From Folioceros fuciformis (taxonomy: Eukaryota > Anthocerotophyta > Anthocerotopsida > Anthocerotales), in assembly GCA_049999805.1 (NCBI GenBank), contig JBNGIO010006150.1:103661-167660 (forward strand): 64,000 bases of DNA. The letters are read 5' to 3'. The notes under the pieces are model-generated. The model did not search any database. It worked only from the letters and a program-made list of their open reading frames with translations, and had not been told where the DNA came from. Positions 9,915 through 20,846 of this stretch are shown piece by piece. Position 1 is the first letter of the stretch. Each line of letters opens with the position of its first letter. Both the position numbers and the translations under genes were made by a program.

Positions 9915-12900
9915 ATGGGCGCCCGGCTTGTTGCACTTCATGTACACAGGAAGATCCTTCCAACAGCTTGCCTTGCTGGAGATGGTGGGCGTCAGGAGCT
10001 CTTGTGGCGAAGGTCTCTTGTGGACCAGATACTTCAGGGGGATCACAGGCAACATAGACAATGCTCAGGTTTGTCTGACTTCCGGCATAACCAGTCCCCG
10101 GAGGTCCTCTGGTTGAGCAACAATGACAAGCCAGCTTGGGTGGACCCGCAGCCGGCTGCTCTGGATATGCAGCAGATGGGTCGGCCCACACCTGCATCCA
10201 CTTGGAGTGTGATAGATGGTCGTGACCCTCGTCGGCCTGCAGGATACGAAACAGAAGTAACAGCGAAGAAAGTAAGCAGACTGTGGCAGGAGGGGCAGCT
10301 CACTGAGGCTGCTGAGGCTCTCGGAGCTCTGGTGCAGAGAGACTGCCGTGTTTCTCATTCTCTCTTTTACCGTTTCCTTAGAGAATGCATGGTTCAGAAG
10401 GATCTCGCTCTGGGCCGCCGTATCCATGCTCTGGCCGTGAGAAATGGGTATGGGTCGGACACTTTCTTGTGCCACCACATTTTGCGAATGTATGCTTCTC
10501 ATGCCAGGTTGCGAGAAGCAATGGAAGTGTTTACAATGGTGGCCAAACCAGACTCTTTCATGTGGGCTTCTATCATTTCAGCACATGTCAAACACAAAGA
10601 AGTCAAGCAGGCCATAGAGCTGTATCATCAAATGCGCAGGTCAAGTGTGAAGCCAGATCGCCCTGTGTTTCTAGCTGCCCTACAAGCGTGTGCCAGGGGA
10701 GCAGATTTGACATGTGGACAGCAGGTGCATGCTGATGTGTTGGCCAGTGGTGATCGTCATCTGTTTGTTTGGAATTCCTTGGTGGACATGTATTCAAAGT
10801 GTGGCAGTTTGGAAGACGCTCGAAGAGTGTTTGACGGGCTTGCTCAGAAAGATGTGGTGACGTGGAACGCCTTGATAGCTGGGTATGCCCAGCAGGGCAT
10901 GGGCCAGGAAGCCCTGAGACTTTATCGTGCTATGCAAGACGACGGCGCTGTTGAACCTACCTCAGTGACATATCTGTGCCTGCTGCAGGCATGTGCAAGC
11001 TTGGGCTCCTCGGCTTTGGAGACGGGAAAGCAGCTTCATGCACAAATCGGAGAACGAGGGCTTCATGGTGATGCATTTGTAGCCAACAGCTTGGTAAATA
11101 TGTATGCAAAGTGTGGCAGCCTAGAGTGTGCTCAGGGCGTGTTCGACGGACTTGCTCAAAAGGATGTGGTGACGTGGAATGCAATGATAGCTGGATATTC
11201 TCAGCAGGGCAGGGGTCAGGAAGCTCTCGATATTCATAGTACGATGCAAGAAGAAGGCATCGCTGCACCAGATTCTGTGACATTTGCGTGCCTCCTGCAG
11301 GCGTGCGCAAGTGTTGGCATCCAGGCTCTCACACAAGGGAAGCAGCTTCATGCACAAGTTAGAGACGGGGGACTCCAAGCTGACGTGTTTGTAGCCAGCA
11401 GCTTGATAAATATGTATTCAAAGTGTGGCAGCCTTCAGGATGCTCGGGACGTGTTTGACGGACTCGATCAGAAGAACGTTGTGACATGGAATGCCATGAT
11501 ATCAGGGTATTCCCAGCAGGGAAAGGGACAGGAGGCCCTTGCTCTTTACAGGTCAATGCAGGAACGCGGCCTTGTTTCACCCAATGCTGGGACATTTGTG
11601 TGCGTCTTGCAGGGGTGTGCAACCGTGGGCACCGCAGCTTTGGAAAAGGGTAAGCAGCTTCATGCACAAATTCGAAGGCAGGGGCTTGAAGCTGATGCGC
11701 TTTTAGCTAGCAGTTTGGTCAACATGTATGCAAAGTGTGGCAGCCTGGAGGATGCTCGGGCCTTGTTTGACGGACTTGGTCAGAAAAACGTGGTGATGTG
11801 GAACACCATGATAGCAGGATACGCCCAGCAGGGCATGGGCCAAGAAGCCCTTGGTCTTTACAGGGCTATGCAACAAGGAGGCCTTGTTGCACCCGATAGT
11901 GTCACTTTCGTGTCTGTCCTGCAGGCATGTGCCATTGTGGGCAGCCTAGCTTTGGAGGAGGGCAAGCAGCTACATGCAGAGATAGGAGAACGAGGTGTTC
12001 AGGCTGATGTGTTCGTAGCCAACAGTTTGGTAAATATGTATGCAAAGTGCGGCAGCCTGGAGGATGCCCGCAAGGTGTTTGATGGGCTGGCTCAAAAGAA
12101 TGTGGTGACATGGAATGCAATAATAGCAGGATACTCCCAGCAAGGCATGGGCCAGGAAGCCCTTGGTCTCTACAGGGCTATGCAGAAGGAAGGCGCCTCT
12201 GCACCCAGTTCTGTAACATTTGTGTGCCTCCTGCAGGCATGTGCAAACGTTGCCGCTTTGCATTTGGGAAGGCAGCTACATGCACAGGTTAAAGAACAGG
12301 GTCTTCAATCTGATATGCTTGTAGCCTGCAGTTTGATAAACATGTATGGAAAATCTGGGTACATGGCTGCGGCACAGCAGGTGTTTGAGGCATTGCCCCG
12401 CAGGGACGACGTAGCATGGGATGCATTAATTGCAGGCTACACACGTCAAGGAGAGAGCCAAGTGGTCTTCGACCTGTTTGATAGAATGACACAGGACGGA
12501 GTACAGCCAGTGGGTATCACGTTCCTTAGTGTACTTACAGTTTGCAGTCATGCAGGTCTAGTGGACAAAGGGCAAGAGTACTTCGAGGCTATGAGCAAGC
12601 ACTATGGCATCACTCCTACAGTGGAGCACTACGCGTGCATGGTCGACCTCCTGGGTCGTGCAGGCCAACTCCACGAGTCACTGACGTTGGTAAGAACAAT
12701 GCCTGTACAGCCCAATGCTGCCGTATGGCACACTGTGCTGGGTGCTTGTCGGAAGTGGAGGAACGTGGAGGTGGCTCGCCATGTCTTCGACGAAGCAGTG
12801 AAGCTCGACAAGACAGATGCTGCAGCCTATGTGTTGATGGCGAACATATACACTGACGCCCAGATGAGGAAGGAAGCACAGGAGGTGCAGGCAAGGAGAA

Positions 12901-12998
12901 TAAGCAACGGGGCTTGGAAGGAGCCTGGACAGAGCTGGTGGACAGACATGGATGGGTTGGTGCATACATTCTTGGTTGGTGATAAAGAAGCATCCTGA
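9915..12998 (+). CDS. PLS-class PPR protein with PG box, no DYW domain (frameshifted end)
   Basis: An intronless 1027-residue protein. The first 110 residues are arginine-rich and may be a transit peptide. Five to six S-P-L triplets follow, each with an MYAKCGSLEDA S motif and a VVTWNAMIAGY P motif (Asn at the fifth position, the pyrimidine-preferring state of the PPR code). Four of the triplets are very similar and carry two extra residues before the GKQLHA segment (for example VGTAALEKGKQLH against the usual VGALEEGKQLH). The protein ends in an E region and the PG-box segment KEPGQSWWTDMDGLVHTFL, then stops after GDKEAS. No catalytic zinc motif is present, so editing would need a partner supplying a DYW domain in trans. 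It is divergent from the DYW:KP gene upstream. Confidence 0.92.
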   Translation: MGARLVALHVHRKILPTACLAGDGGRQELLWRRSLVDQILQGDHRQHRQCSGLSDFRHNQSPEVLWLSNNDKPAWVDPQPAALDMQQMGRPTPASTWSVIDGRDPRRPAGYETEVTAKKVSRLWQEGQLTEAAEALGALVQRDCRVSHSLFYRFLRECMVQKDLALGRRIHALAVRNGYGSDTFLCHHILRMYASHARLREAMEVFTMVAKPDSFMWASIISAHVKHKEVKQAIELYHQMRRSSVKPDRPVFLAALQACARGADLTCGQQVHADVLASGDRHLFVWNSLVDMYSKCGSLEDARRVFDGLAQKDVVTWNALIAGYAQQGMGQEALRLYRAMQDDGAVEPTSVTYLCLLQACASLGSSALETGKQLHAQIGERGLHGDAFVANSLVNMYAKCGSLECAQGVFDGLAQKDVVTWNAMIAGYSQQGRGQEALDIHSTMQEEGIAAPDSVTFACLLQACASVGIQALTQGKQLHAQVRDGGLQADVFVASSLINMYSKCGSLQDARDVFDGLDQKNVVTWNAMISGYSQQGKGQEALALYRSMQERGLVSPNAGTFVCVLQGCATVGTAALEKGKQLHAQIRRQGLEADALLASSLVNMYAKCGSLEDARALFDGLGQKNVVMWNTMIAGYAQQGMGQEALGLYRAMQQGGLVAPDSVTFVSVLQACAIVGSLALEEGKQLHAEIGERGVQADVFVANSLVNMYAKCGSLEDARKVFDGLAQKNVVTWNAIIAGYSQQGMGQEALGLYRAMQKEGASAPSSVTFVCLLQACANVAALHLGRQLHAQVKEQGLQSDMLVACSLINMYGKSGYMAAAQQVFEALPRRDDVAWDALIAGYTRQGESQVVFDLFDRMTQDGVQPVGITFLSVLTVCSHAGLVDKGQEYFEAMSKHYGITPTVEHYACMVDLLGRAGQLHESLTLVRTMPVQPNAAVWHTVLGACRKWRNVEVARHVFDEAVKLDKTDAAAYVLMANIYTDAQMRKEAQEVQARRISNGAWKEPGQSWWTDMDGLVHTFLVGDKEAS

Positions 12999-13044
12999 CA
13001 GTGAACGTCTATATGCCACTTTAAAGCAGCTGGAAGTCTACTGA
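12988..13044 (+). other. out-of-frame continuation of the PG box
   Basis: In the +1 frame relative to the annotated stop, the sequence reads KHPDSERLYATLKQLEVY and then TGA at 13042-13044. This matches the usual PPR E+ continuation (GDxxHPxSxxIYxxLxxL). One surplus base near 12987-12988 separates the frames, so the ORF stop at 12996 looks like a frameshift or sequencing error. Even when read through, no DYW domain follows. Confidence 0.75.
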
Positions 13045-13749
13045 CGTGGAAAGACCATCTTTGTCATTTCCTTACTGTTTAGGATACCTTGATGGATTTT
13101 ACTGTTTAGTACGCCTTGATGGTAGCGCGAATTCTCATCATCGTGAAGCAAGCTTTGTTCTTCTGGAGGTACTAGGGCGAGTTCTTCGTGAGCACAACAC
13201 AAGCACGGTAAAGCCTTCGGCCAGACTAACCCTCTGAGTGGGACAAAGAACAAAAGAAGGAAACAACAACCTCGCCCTCATCACCTGGAGTTGATCATCA
13301 ATAATCTCTGTTACCCCTTTGTAAGGGAACTTGCTGAAGAAAAATATCATTACTAAGTTCGAAGCATTGCGAGCTTAGTCCATAAAAGGAGCTTGGTACA
13401 TGCCAGTTCAGCTCGAATTGAACCATATCTGCCACATTAGCAAATTGGGAACTATGTATCCTAACTTGAGATCTGCGTGAGCCTGTATGCATTAGTTCAA
13501 TTGGCCAGCACACATTCTACTGTGAAATGCTCCTTCCTGCTGCAATAGTAAGACAGCCAGGTAATGCCGAGTCCTAACACCATGTGGTGCCGCCTCAAGT
13601 GCAGAGCCCAAAGTGTGAATCCTAACACCTTGCTGTGCCGCCTCAAGTGCAGAACCCAAAGTGTCCACCACAGATCGCCTTCAATTCTCAGTGAGTCTCG
13701 ATGGCAAAGGGACCCGCGGGTCTTGAAGGGGATCCTCAGCGGACACCGG

Positions 13750-13880
13750 GGATTTTGCAAGGTAGTGGGGATCTTGCAAGGTAGCGGGGGTCTTGCAAGG
13801 TAGCGGGGATCTTGCAAGGTAGCGGGGATCTTGCAAGGTAGCGGGGATCTTGCAAGGTAGCGGGGATCTTGCAAGGTAGG
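13750..13880. repeat. 20-bp minisatellite
   Basis: About seven copies of ggggatcttgcaaggtagcg. The central four are almost identical, which suggests recent expansion. Confidence 0.93.
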
Positions 13881-13964
13881 GGATGTTTCTTCCTACGCTG
13901 AGGTTTGCTGTTGAAGAAAATTTTGGTGTTGGAGGTATTTCTAGGGAGCTAGGCTCTCTCGGCC

Positions 13965-14130
13965 CATCTTCACTTCTTGTTTCCGAATGTAGGATTCGTA
14001 TTTTAGATTATTTTTTTTTTCCAATCTTGACCTCTTGTTTCCTCATCTAGGATTTTTGTATTTTGGAATCTTTTTGTTATCTTCACCTCTTGTTTCCTCC
14101 TCTAGGATTCTTTGCACGTTTGAAATCGTT
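13965..14130. repeat. imperfect ~65-bp triplicate
   Basis: Three diverged copies of a segment containing cacctcttgtttcctc, then taggatt and a T-rich run. Homology between copies is clear but no function is evident. Confidence 0.65.
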
Positions 14131-14389
14131 TTTCTTTGGTGTCAAAAGGTGTGCCTCAGATCGGCCAAAGACTCTCTTTCTTTATGTTGTTAGGGCTATG
14201 TATGAGAAGGGTTTTTCCTATAGTGAAGATTCAAGGGCTTAAGCTTTTTCACATGGCCTAGCCACAAATTGTCCTTGGCCTATGACCAAGAGCAAGGCTA
14301 CAAAAAGGATTGGGTCTGCCTAAGATGGGCCTGCCTCTCTTAGGCCGGGAACAAGTGAAATCAAGATGGAAAATTCTCCCAACCTGGCA

Positions 14390-14475
14390 ATGCAACAAAC
14401 CACAAGAACCTCCAAGAGACAAAGATATAGCATGCAACAAACCACAAGAACCTCCAAGAGACAAAGATATAGCAG
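14390..14475. repeat. 42-bp direct duplication
   Basis: Two adjacent, near-perfect copies of a unit beginning atgcaacaaaccacaagaac and ending agatatagc. Confidence 0.9.
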
Positions 14476-15129
14476 GGACGAAGTATGGCTGTCTATTAGA
14501 ACAAGACAAACATCAACAATCCAAGAATCCATGATTAGGTAGCCCATATATATTCGCAAAATTCCCAAGAACGCTCGATGAAGTGCCTCCTCGCACCCAT
14601 GGTGGGTACTTCATAATCCTACTTCTCTTTGACCTTTGGTCTATTACCAAATAATAACCAACTAAACAGCCTACTTTGTCCTTTTTTTATTCTATCATTT
14701 TTATATTTGTTTTGAAATATGTCCGCAACGATTCATATGTGCCATGGTGCTCCTCCTCACATCCATCCAACACACATGGTTCACATCCACCATGACACAT
14801 ACATCCTCTCTCTAGGCATGTTACATGCATCCACATATCATCCTTCATCTTCTCATGCACACATGCATATATGACACACACCTAGGCATACATGTCATGT
14901 GCAGGCCATCCATGGGCTATGTACATGGCATCATCAAACACTTCAGCATCAGGGCTTATGCCCAGGATGCTCCAGTCAGTATCTAGTCATAGAGGTCCTC
15001 TGTTCTTCATACAACAACAACATGACATACACCCCCTCTTTAAGCCGAATACATCTTTATCCTCTTTGCCATCAAGATCCATGAGCCCATGTACAAGTCA
15101 TTTTCTAAGTTCTCAAAGACAAGACACTA

Positions 15130-15305
15130 GGGTTTCCATTACACTGCAATGGGCAAGTATTGGAGTGTTCTTTTGGTAGAGGGTTTCCATTACACTACTA
15201 TGGGCAAGTATTGGAGTGTTCTTTTGTTGGAGGGTTTCCACTACACTACAATGGGCAAGTATTGGAGTGTTCTTTTGTTAGAGGGTTTCCATTACAGTGT
15301 AATGG
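15130..15305. repeat. 51-bp minisatellite
   Basis: Copies begin at 15130, 15181, 15232 and 15283 with gggtttccattaca and contain atgggcaagtattggagtg. The period is 51 bp, with about 3.4 copies and few differences. Confidence 0.95.
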
Positions 15306-15391
15306 ACAATAGCTAATACTAATGCTACATGCAAGACAATGACAATGTAGCATCAAGGACTCTCATTATAAGTAGACCCTTCCTCTTCCTA

Positions 15392-15448
15392 GACCGTGAT
15401 ATTTTAGGTGTTGAGGGTAGACCGTGATATTTTAGGTGTTGAGGGTAC
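15392..15448. repeat. 28-bp direct duplication
   Basis: Two adjacent copies of agaccgtgatattttaggtg followed by ttgagggt. Confidence 0.93.
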
Positions 15449-16194
15449 TTCTCAGGCTCAGCAATTGGATCTCTTCTATTCAATCTGCAGCACCCCACTT
15501 ACAATTCACTCAACTCCTTCTTACACGACTCAGCACTAGGCTCCAAGTAGCCCACTGTCCACTGACCACCTCCTCTAGGTGCTGCTCTTTATTATACTTA
15601 CAAAAGAGTCTGGCGATCTACGCCCTACTAGCTATTGCCCTTGACTCAATCTGACAAGGTTGCTCTTCAAGCCCTCCAGAGCTATCTCTCAACACAAGAC
15701 TTCTCACTGTCTACATATAGATAGAAAGAGGGGTGGGCAGCAATGGCCAAGGGTGATTTGTCTTAAATCTTGCCAGGTAAATATTTTCCATACTGTTTTT
15801 CTCAAGTAAAGAAAAGAAAAAAAGTCTATGACCCTTGTGGTTCTTCTCTTCATGTTTTGGGAATGTGGATCTTCCTTTTCTTTTCTTTTTAATATGATAA
15901 AACACAGCACATGAGCCGTACACGTTCATCACATTTAAGCGATTGATGGCTTAAGAAACCTAGGCCACGGTTCGTAAGATGGAAGCCGCCATATTGGTTG
16001 CCGTATTTTTTATCCAGTTTCTAGTTACGGGCTCTAGAAAAACAAAAACCTAAGTATGCAAAACCTAGTAGCTATTTATTCAATATGCTAGGGCTCCGTG
16101 ACTACGTGGAGTTTGTTCGGCACAGTGCTCCAGTGCAGGGTCGCCACTCGCCTTCTCTTCTTTCGAACGATTTTGCGCGCCAACACACGCAGCC

Positions 16195-18397
16195 ATGAAT
16201 GTCTTCTGGGGTATGCGCGCGTATTCCGTCGCAGTGTGTCTGTTTGGTTGACGATGTCGTGACGTGTAATGCCTTGTGCAATTCTGTTCTTTCGGACTGA
16301 TGAGTGAATCGTCGGCAACAGGCGTGGAGCTGACCCCGGGCAAGCCCCACAGGCATCGGGCAGATCCCTACGACTACACCAAGCTTCATTTGTCTCAGGT
16401 TGGAATGGCGCGTGGAAGACGGTGTTTTAGGTGCTTTGAGAGGGTACTGTCCTGACTGTATGATGCTTGTTCTGCAGGCTACTCTTGGCCTTGATGTGAA
16501 GTCCAAGGAGAGAGTGGTTGTAAAATGCAAAGTTGGGAACCTAGATGAGATTCTGTTGTGCTCTCTCATTCCAGGGGTTTCGGAGTCTAGTTGTCTGGAC
16601 CTTCTGTTCGACCAGGATGTCGTCTTCTCGGTGACAGGGTCAGCGAGTGTGCACTTGACGGGGTATTACATGCCTCTGGCCGATGACACCGATGAGGAGG
16701 ATGAGGATTATGACACGTATCCTCTTGAGTTTGTTGGTGCCGTTGCTCCTCAAAGGGCGATATGCCGTTAGTATGTTTGATCGTTTGATTCACGGTCTCC
16801 CTGATTTTGTGCTGTCGTTTAGCACTTGACATAAGCTGCAGGGATGAAATGACTGATGAGGACTCTGGAAGTGGGTCTAGCGAGGGGTATACTGGCGACG
16901 AGGATTCGGAAGAAGATCCGGTTCCACCTAGTTCTTCCGGTAGGTCATTGTGTTCTCTAAAGGGCCATCCAAAGTTGCTCGGGACTTCCTGTCTCATGTT
17001 GCTGTTCCTGCCATTGTGATTGGCCCCGTGCCTGATGGTTGTTGACTCGCATGAATTCAGTGAGAATAGAAGAGATCTTTGATGAGGGGCCATGTGAAGA
17101 ATCCAAGGAATTGGAAAAGCCCGGGTCAAAGAAAAGGAAGCAAGTTTTAACCATAACCAATGGGAATAAGGCCACACCTGTGTCCAAGAAGGACACGGTT
17201 GAAAAGCAAGATGAGGATGAGGGTGAGGAGCCAGAAGAGAGTGAAGATGAAGACGGGTTTGTCCTGCCCAAGAAGAAGAAGAAGGTAGTTTCAGATGCCG
17301 TCAAAGTATCAGCAGTGGAGGCCAAAGCCGCAGTTGAAGAAGGGTAAGGGTTCAGCTTGTCTGCAGGGTACTTATACACGTTTTGCAATTTCATGACAAC
17401 TTTACCTCTTGCTGTGATCCAGAGCCAAAGACAGTGCAAAGAAGAAAAAGAAGGCTGATGTTGCCAAGGCCGTGAAAGAAGTGAGTGCGGTTGCAGAAAT
17501 GAAGGCATCTCCTCCAGTAACAAAAGTTAAAGCATCTGTAGAAAAATTGGCTGTGGCAAAGGGTACTGCTACAAAGCAAGCTGGAGACAAAGCAGGAAAG
17601 ACCAAGAAGACTCAGCCCCGGAAGTATCCTAATGGTCTTGAGATTCACGAGGTTGCCATGGGGCGGCCAGATGGCAAGCAGGCCAAAGTTGGCAAAAGGG
17701 TAATGTCAACTGCTGAAGTAATTGAGGCTTGTATTGCATACCGCTGTTCAATTTCGTGACTTTGGCGCCCTTCGCTGTTTCTTTTCTCGACCCAGGTTTC
17801 GGTTATTTACACCGGAAGATTAAAGAACGGGAAGATCTTCGACTCGAATGTAAATAAGAAGCCGTTTCAGTTCAGATTAGGTACCTCCCTTTTCTCCGTA
17901 GCCAGCTGACAGTATCTTGCACAACTTTCCATCTTTCCACGTGGTTTCAAGTTCGGCTGTCTGGCTCACTGTTGTCTGTTCGCTGATACTGCCGCAGGAG
18001 TGGGAGAAGTCATCAAGGGCTGGGATATTGGAGTTGAGGGTATACGTTTTCCCCTTAATTGTTTGTTGATTTCAACTTCGAAAAGTGCTTCGAATCGTTG
18101 CGGACAACAGAAGATCCCTCAATCCTGTTGTGTACTGCTTGCAGGGATGCGTGTTGGAGACAAGAGAAAGTTGGTCATTCCTCCTGCGTTAGGGTAAGTA
18201 GCCAAATGTTTCCATGGGTTACGTCTTCCGCATTGTCGGGCATCTCCAGGTCTAGAGTAGCAGTTGCACAAACTTTTTCTCCAGTAACCATTTCTAAAGT
18301 TATGCTCCTCTTCAGGTACGAAGCTGAAGGAGTACCGAACCAGATCCCGGGGAACGCTACGTTGACATTTGATGTGGAGCTAGTCGACGTGAAGTAG
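16195..18397 (+). CDS. FKBP53: nucleoplasmin-like FKBP-type peptidyl-prolyl isomerase / histone chaperone (FKBP53-like)
   Basis: Ten exons were joined by phase: 16195-16210, 16322-16398, 16478-16716, 16842-16939, 17061-17343, 17423-17699, 17796-17880, 17998-18039, 18145-18193, 18316-18397. The N-terminus (MNVFWGVELTPGKP) and the following strands through SVHLTGYY match the plant nucleoplasmin-like domain. An acidic tract (DDTDEEDED, then further Asp/Glu/Ser runs) follows, then lysine-rich stretches (KKKKK), likely nuclear-localisation and histone-binding regions. The C-terminal FKBP domain has VIYTGRLKNGKIFDSN, GWDIGVEGMRVGDKRKL and PGNATLTFDVELVDV, then a stop. In Arabidopsis this family acts as a nuclear H3/H4 chaperone at rDNA; applying that here is inference. 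Introns are 65-125 bp, with canonical GT-AG ends. The tiny first exon (16 bp) would be easily missed by gene callers. Confidence 0.92.
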
Positions 18398-18689
18398 AAT
18401 CCTTAACGTTTACTCTAAAGCCTGCCTTGGCTCGGCCTGGGTGTCGGCGGCAGTTGCCCTGACGGGAATGAGCTGTGGAGACGGGAGTGAAGGCACAGGT
18501 TGTCCGCAACCTCGTTTTAACCCAAATTTTGCGTCTGGCGAGAACAGAACCATTCAATTTTGTCCCGGTAACGGATTAAACAAATAAAGTGAAAGATCCA
18601 AATAAAGTGAGAGCTGATGGAGCGTAAGATCCAAGTGATGCCTAACTCCTGGGGCAGTGGATGCCTTCGTCAGATGCTGGCTGTGGATA

Positions 18690-18985
18690 AGGCTGCGGAT
18701 ATATAACAAGGGCGAGAGGGACTGTGGATATATAATAAGGGTAAGAGGGACTGTGGATATATAATAAGGGTAAGAGGGACTGTGGATATGTAATAAGGGC
18801 AAGAGGGACTGTGGATATGTAGTAAGGGTAAGAGGGACTGTGGATATATAGTAAGGGATATATAGTAAGGGCGAGAGGGACTGTGTGGATATATAGTAAG
18901 GGCCAGAGGGACTGTGTGGATATATAGTAAGGGCCAGAGGGACTGTGGATATATAATAAGGGCGAAAGAGCAAGTGTTGATATAT
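18690..18985. repeat. ~29-bp minisatellite
   Basis: About nine to ten copies of gggactgtggatatataata followed by agggtaaga. The spacing varies between 27 and 36 bp because of small internal insertions. Confidence 0.92.
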
Positions 18986-19638
18986 ATAAGGGGAATTATA
19001 GATATGTAAGGGTTATATAGTCAACTCTCTCCCTACATGTGACCTTCCCAAATATTATACCTCTACAAATATGTTATGTTTGGGTACTCCCTAGTGGGGA
19101 GTACTCCGATGTTTGGGTACTCCCTAGTGGGCATTATATGAGGACACTAGAGATAAGCTATGGGTTTTTCATGGGATAATCATAAGTTGTAGGTCTTCTG
19201 TTGAGAGAGTTGTGGAGACCTTAAAGGACAAGCTGCTTAAGACTATGAGCTTTGAGAAAACTTATTTCTTAACAAGGAGATATGTTGGGTTTAGGGTTGG
19301 GGGGTCTTCTATGGAAAGAGTGTTGTAAATGTAGAGAGTAATGTATATAAAGAGTTGAAAAAAGGATAAGTTGTGAATCTTGTATAGAAAGAGAGAGTTT
19401 TGCAATAGCTTAGAGAGCAAATTCTTCAAGAGAAAAAGAATGATAGCTTTATATAAGGCAATAAAGAGTATTTTCTATTATTGAAAAAGAAATGGAAAGT
19501 CCTACCTACTCCAATGATTCGGGGAATAACCCGAGCATCGGGGCCAACCGAAAGGGGTACAAAAGGGTACTAGCCTCTTCTAACATCATTCTAGAAAAAC
19601 TACCTACTACTCCTAAAATGTCATGAAAATACCATGAT

Positions 19639-19865
19639 ATGGAATTCCTAAAAAAAATGTTACTATTCCTAAAATCTCATGATGTGGAATTCCTAAAATA
19701 TCATGGAAATGTCATGATGATGTGGAATTCCTAAAATATCATGGAAATGTCATGATGTGGAATTCCTAAAATATCATGGAAATGTTATGATGTGGAATTC
19801 CTAAAATATCATGGAAATGTCATGATGTGAAATTCCTAAAATATCATGGAAATGTCATGATATAG
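19639..19865. repeat. 35-bp minisatellite
   Basis: Copies of gatgtggaattcctaaaata tcatggaaatgtcat recur at 19681, 19719, 19754, 19789, 19824 and 19859, with degenerate copies before them. Each copy carries an EcoRI site (gaattc). Confidence 0.93.
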
Positions 19866-20104
19866 AATAACAAATGGCCTACCTACTACCGATGCCAAAC
19901 AACCACTGATGCTAAATAACCACCGATGCCAAACAAGCTGCCTTATCTGCGCTTATTGTTGTTCTAAACATGGCATTGGCCAATGCTTTGGAAAAAGCAT
20001 TGAGGAAAGAACACCATTTCTATGACTACGTGTTAAGGCCACTGCTTTTTCCAAAGCACTGAGGAAAAAGGGAGAACACTACGTTGTCGAAAGAAGCCAT
20101 TATA

Positions 20105-20375
20105 GAGGAAAGAGGGAGAATATTATTCCTATGATTGTGATAAACCTTGGTGCACTTTTTCATGACCCTTATCCATAGCTCCATGAGTCTCAAGGGAATG
20201 AAAGTATGCCCATGGCTATGATAAAACTTGACACACTCTTGTAAGTATAAGGCTATAAGTATAGAGGTGTCATAGCCCCATGAGTCTCTAGGGGATGAAA
20301 GTATGCGCATCACTATGATAAAACTTGACACACTCTTATATAAGGCTATCACTCTTATATAAGGCTATCAGTATA
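20105..20375. repeat. diverged ~110-bp duplication with short internal repeats
   Basis: The phrase ctatgataaaacttgacacactctt occurs twice (about 20217 and 20314), flanked by similar catgagtctc..ggg.atgaaagtatgc segments. A shorter ctatcactcttatataagg repeat follows. Confidence 0.75.
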
Positions 20376-20846
20376 AGGGTGCCATTAGGCTTGACAAGGA
20401 ATGGGGTAGTTAAGACACATCATCAACACATGATTAAAATATTCATGATATTTATTATAAAAATAAAATATAAATAATCAGATAAAAAAAATCCCACCAG
20501 CGTACATCTGTCACTCGACCCATGTGTTACCTAAACAGTACGCTATACCGAGCCTTACCATTCATTACAAGTAGGGTTTTACTTGTAGCTGTTGTCTGAA
20601 CTTGAAGGCGTTGCGTTGAAACACTTGAAGTTTCCGACACCCCTCTGAGCCTTTCCAATTGGCTTGTCCCTGCCATCTGCCGCTGTGGCGGCTTCTGTGA
20701 CCTGGACCTGAGGAAGGTGCGGAAGCCGGAGGTTCTGCCAGAGGTTTCGATTGCTGTCATCTTGTTGGCTTCGCTGTCAGCTGGCAGGCAGGCCTTCGCA
20801 GATTTGTGGGCGGCGCTGTCAGCTTGGCAAGCAAGCCTTGGCAGCT

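Larger units (their letters stand above)
13045..16194. other. AT-rich intergenic region with several tandem repeats
   Basis: About 3.1 kb without a supportable gene. It holds at least five distinct short tandem repeats, listed separately. No transposase, reverse transcriptase or terminal-repeat structure is visible. Confidence 0.6.
18398..20846. other. intergenic, repeat-rich
   Basis: Apart from three tandem arrays (listed separately), this 2.4-kb AT-rich stretch contains no open frame with a recognisable family. The FKBP53-like 3' UTR probably occupies the first 150-200 bases. Confidence 0.6.

Noticed and set aside
18398-20846. Possible transposable element in the AT-rich spacer
   Set aside because: No terminal repeats, target-site duplication or transposase/reverse-transcriptase sequence could be found; only tandem arrays are present.
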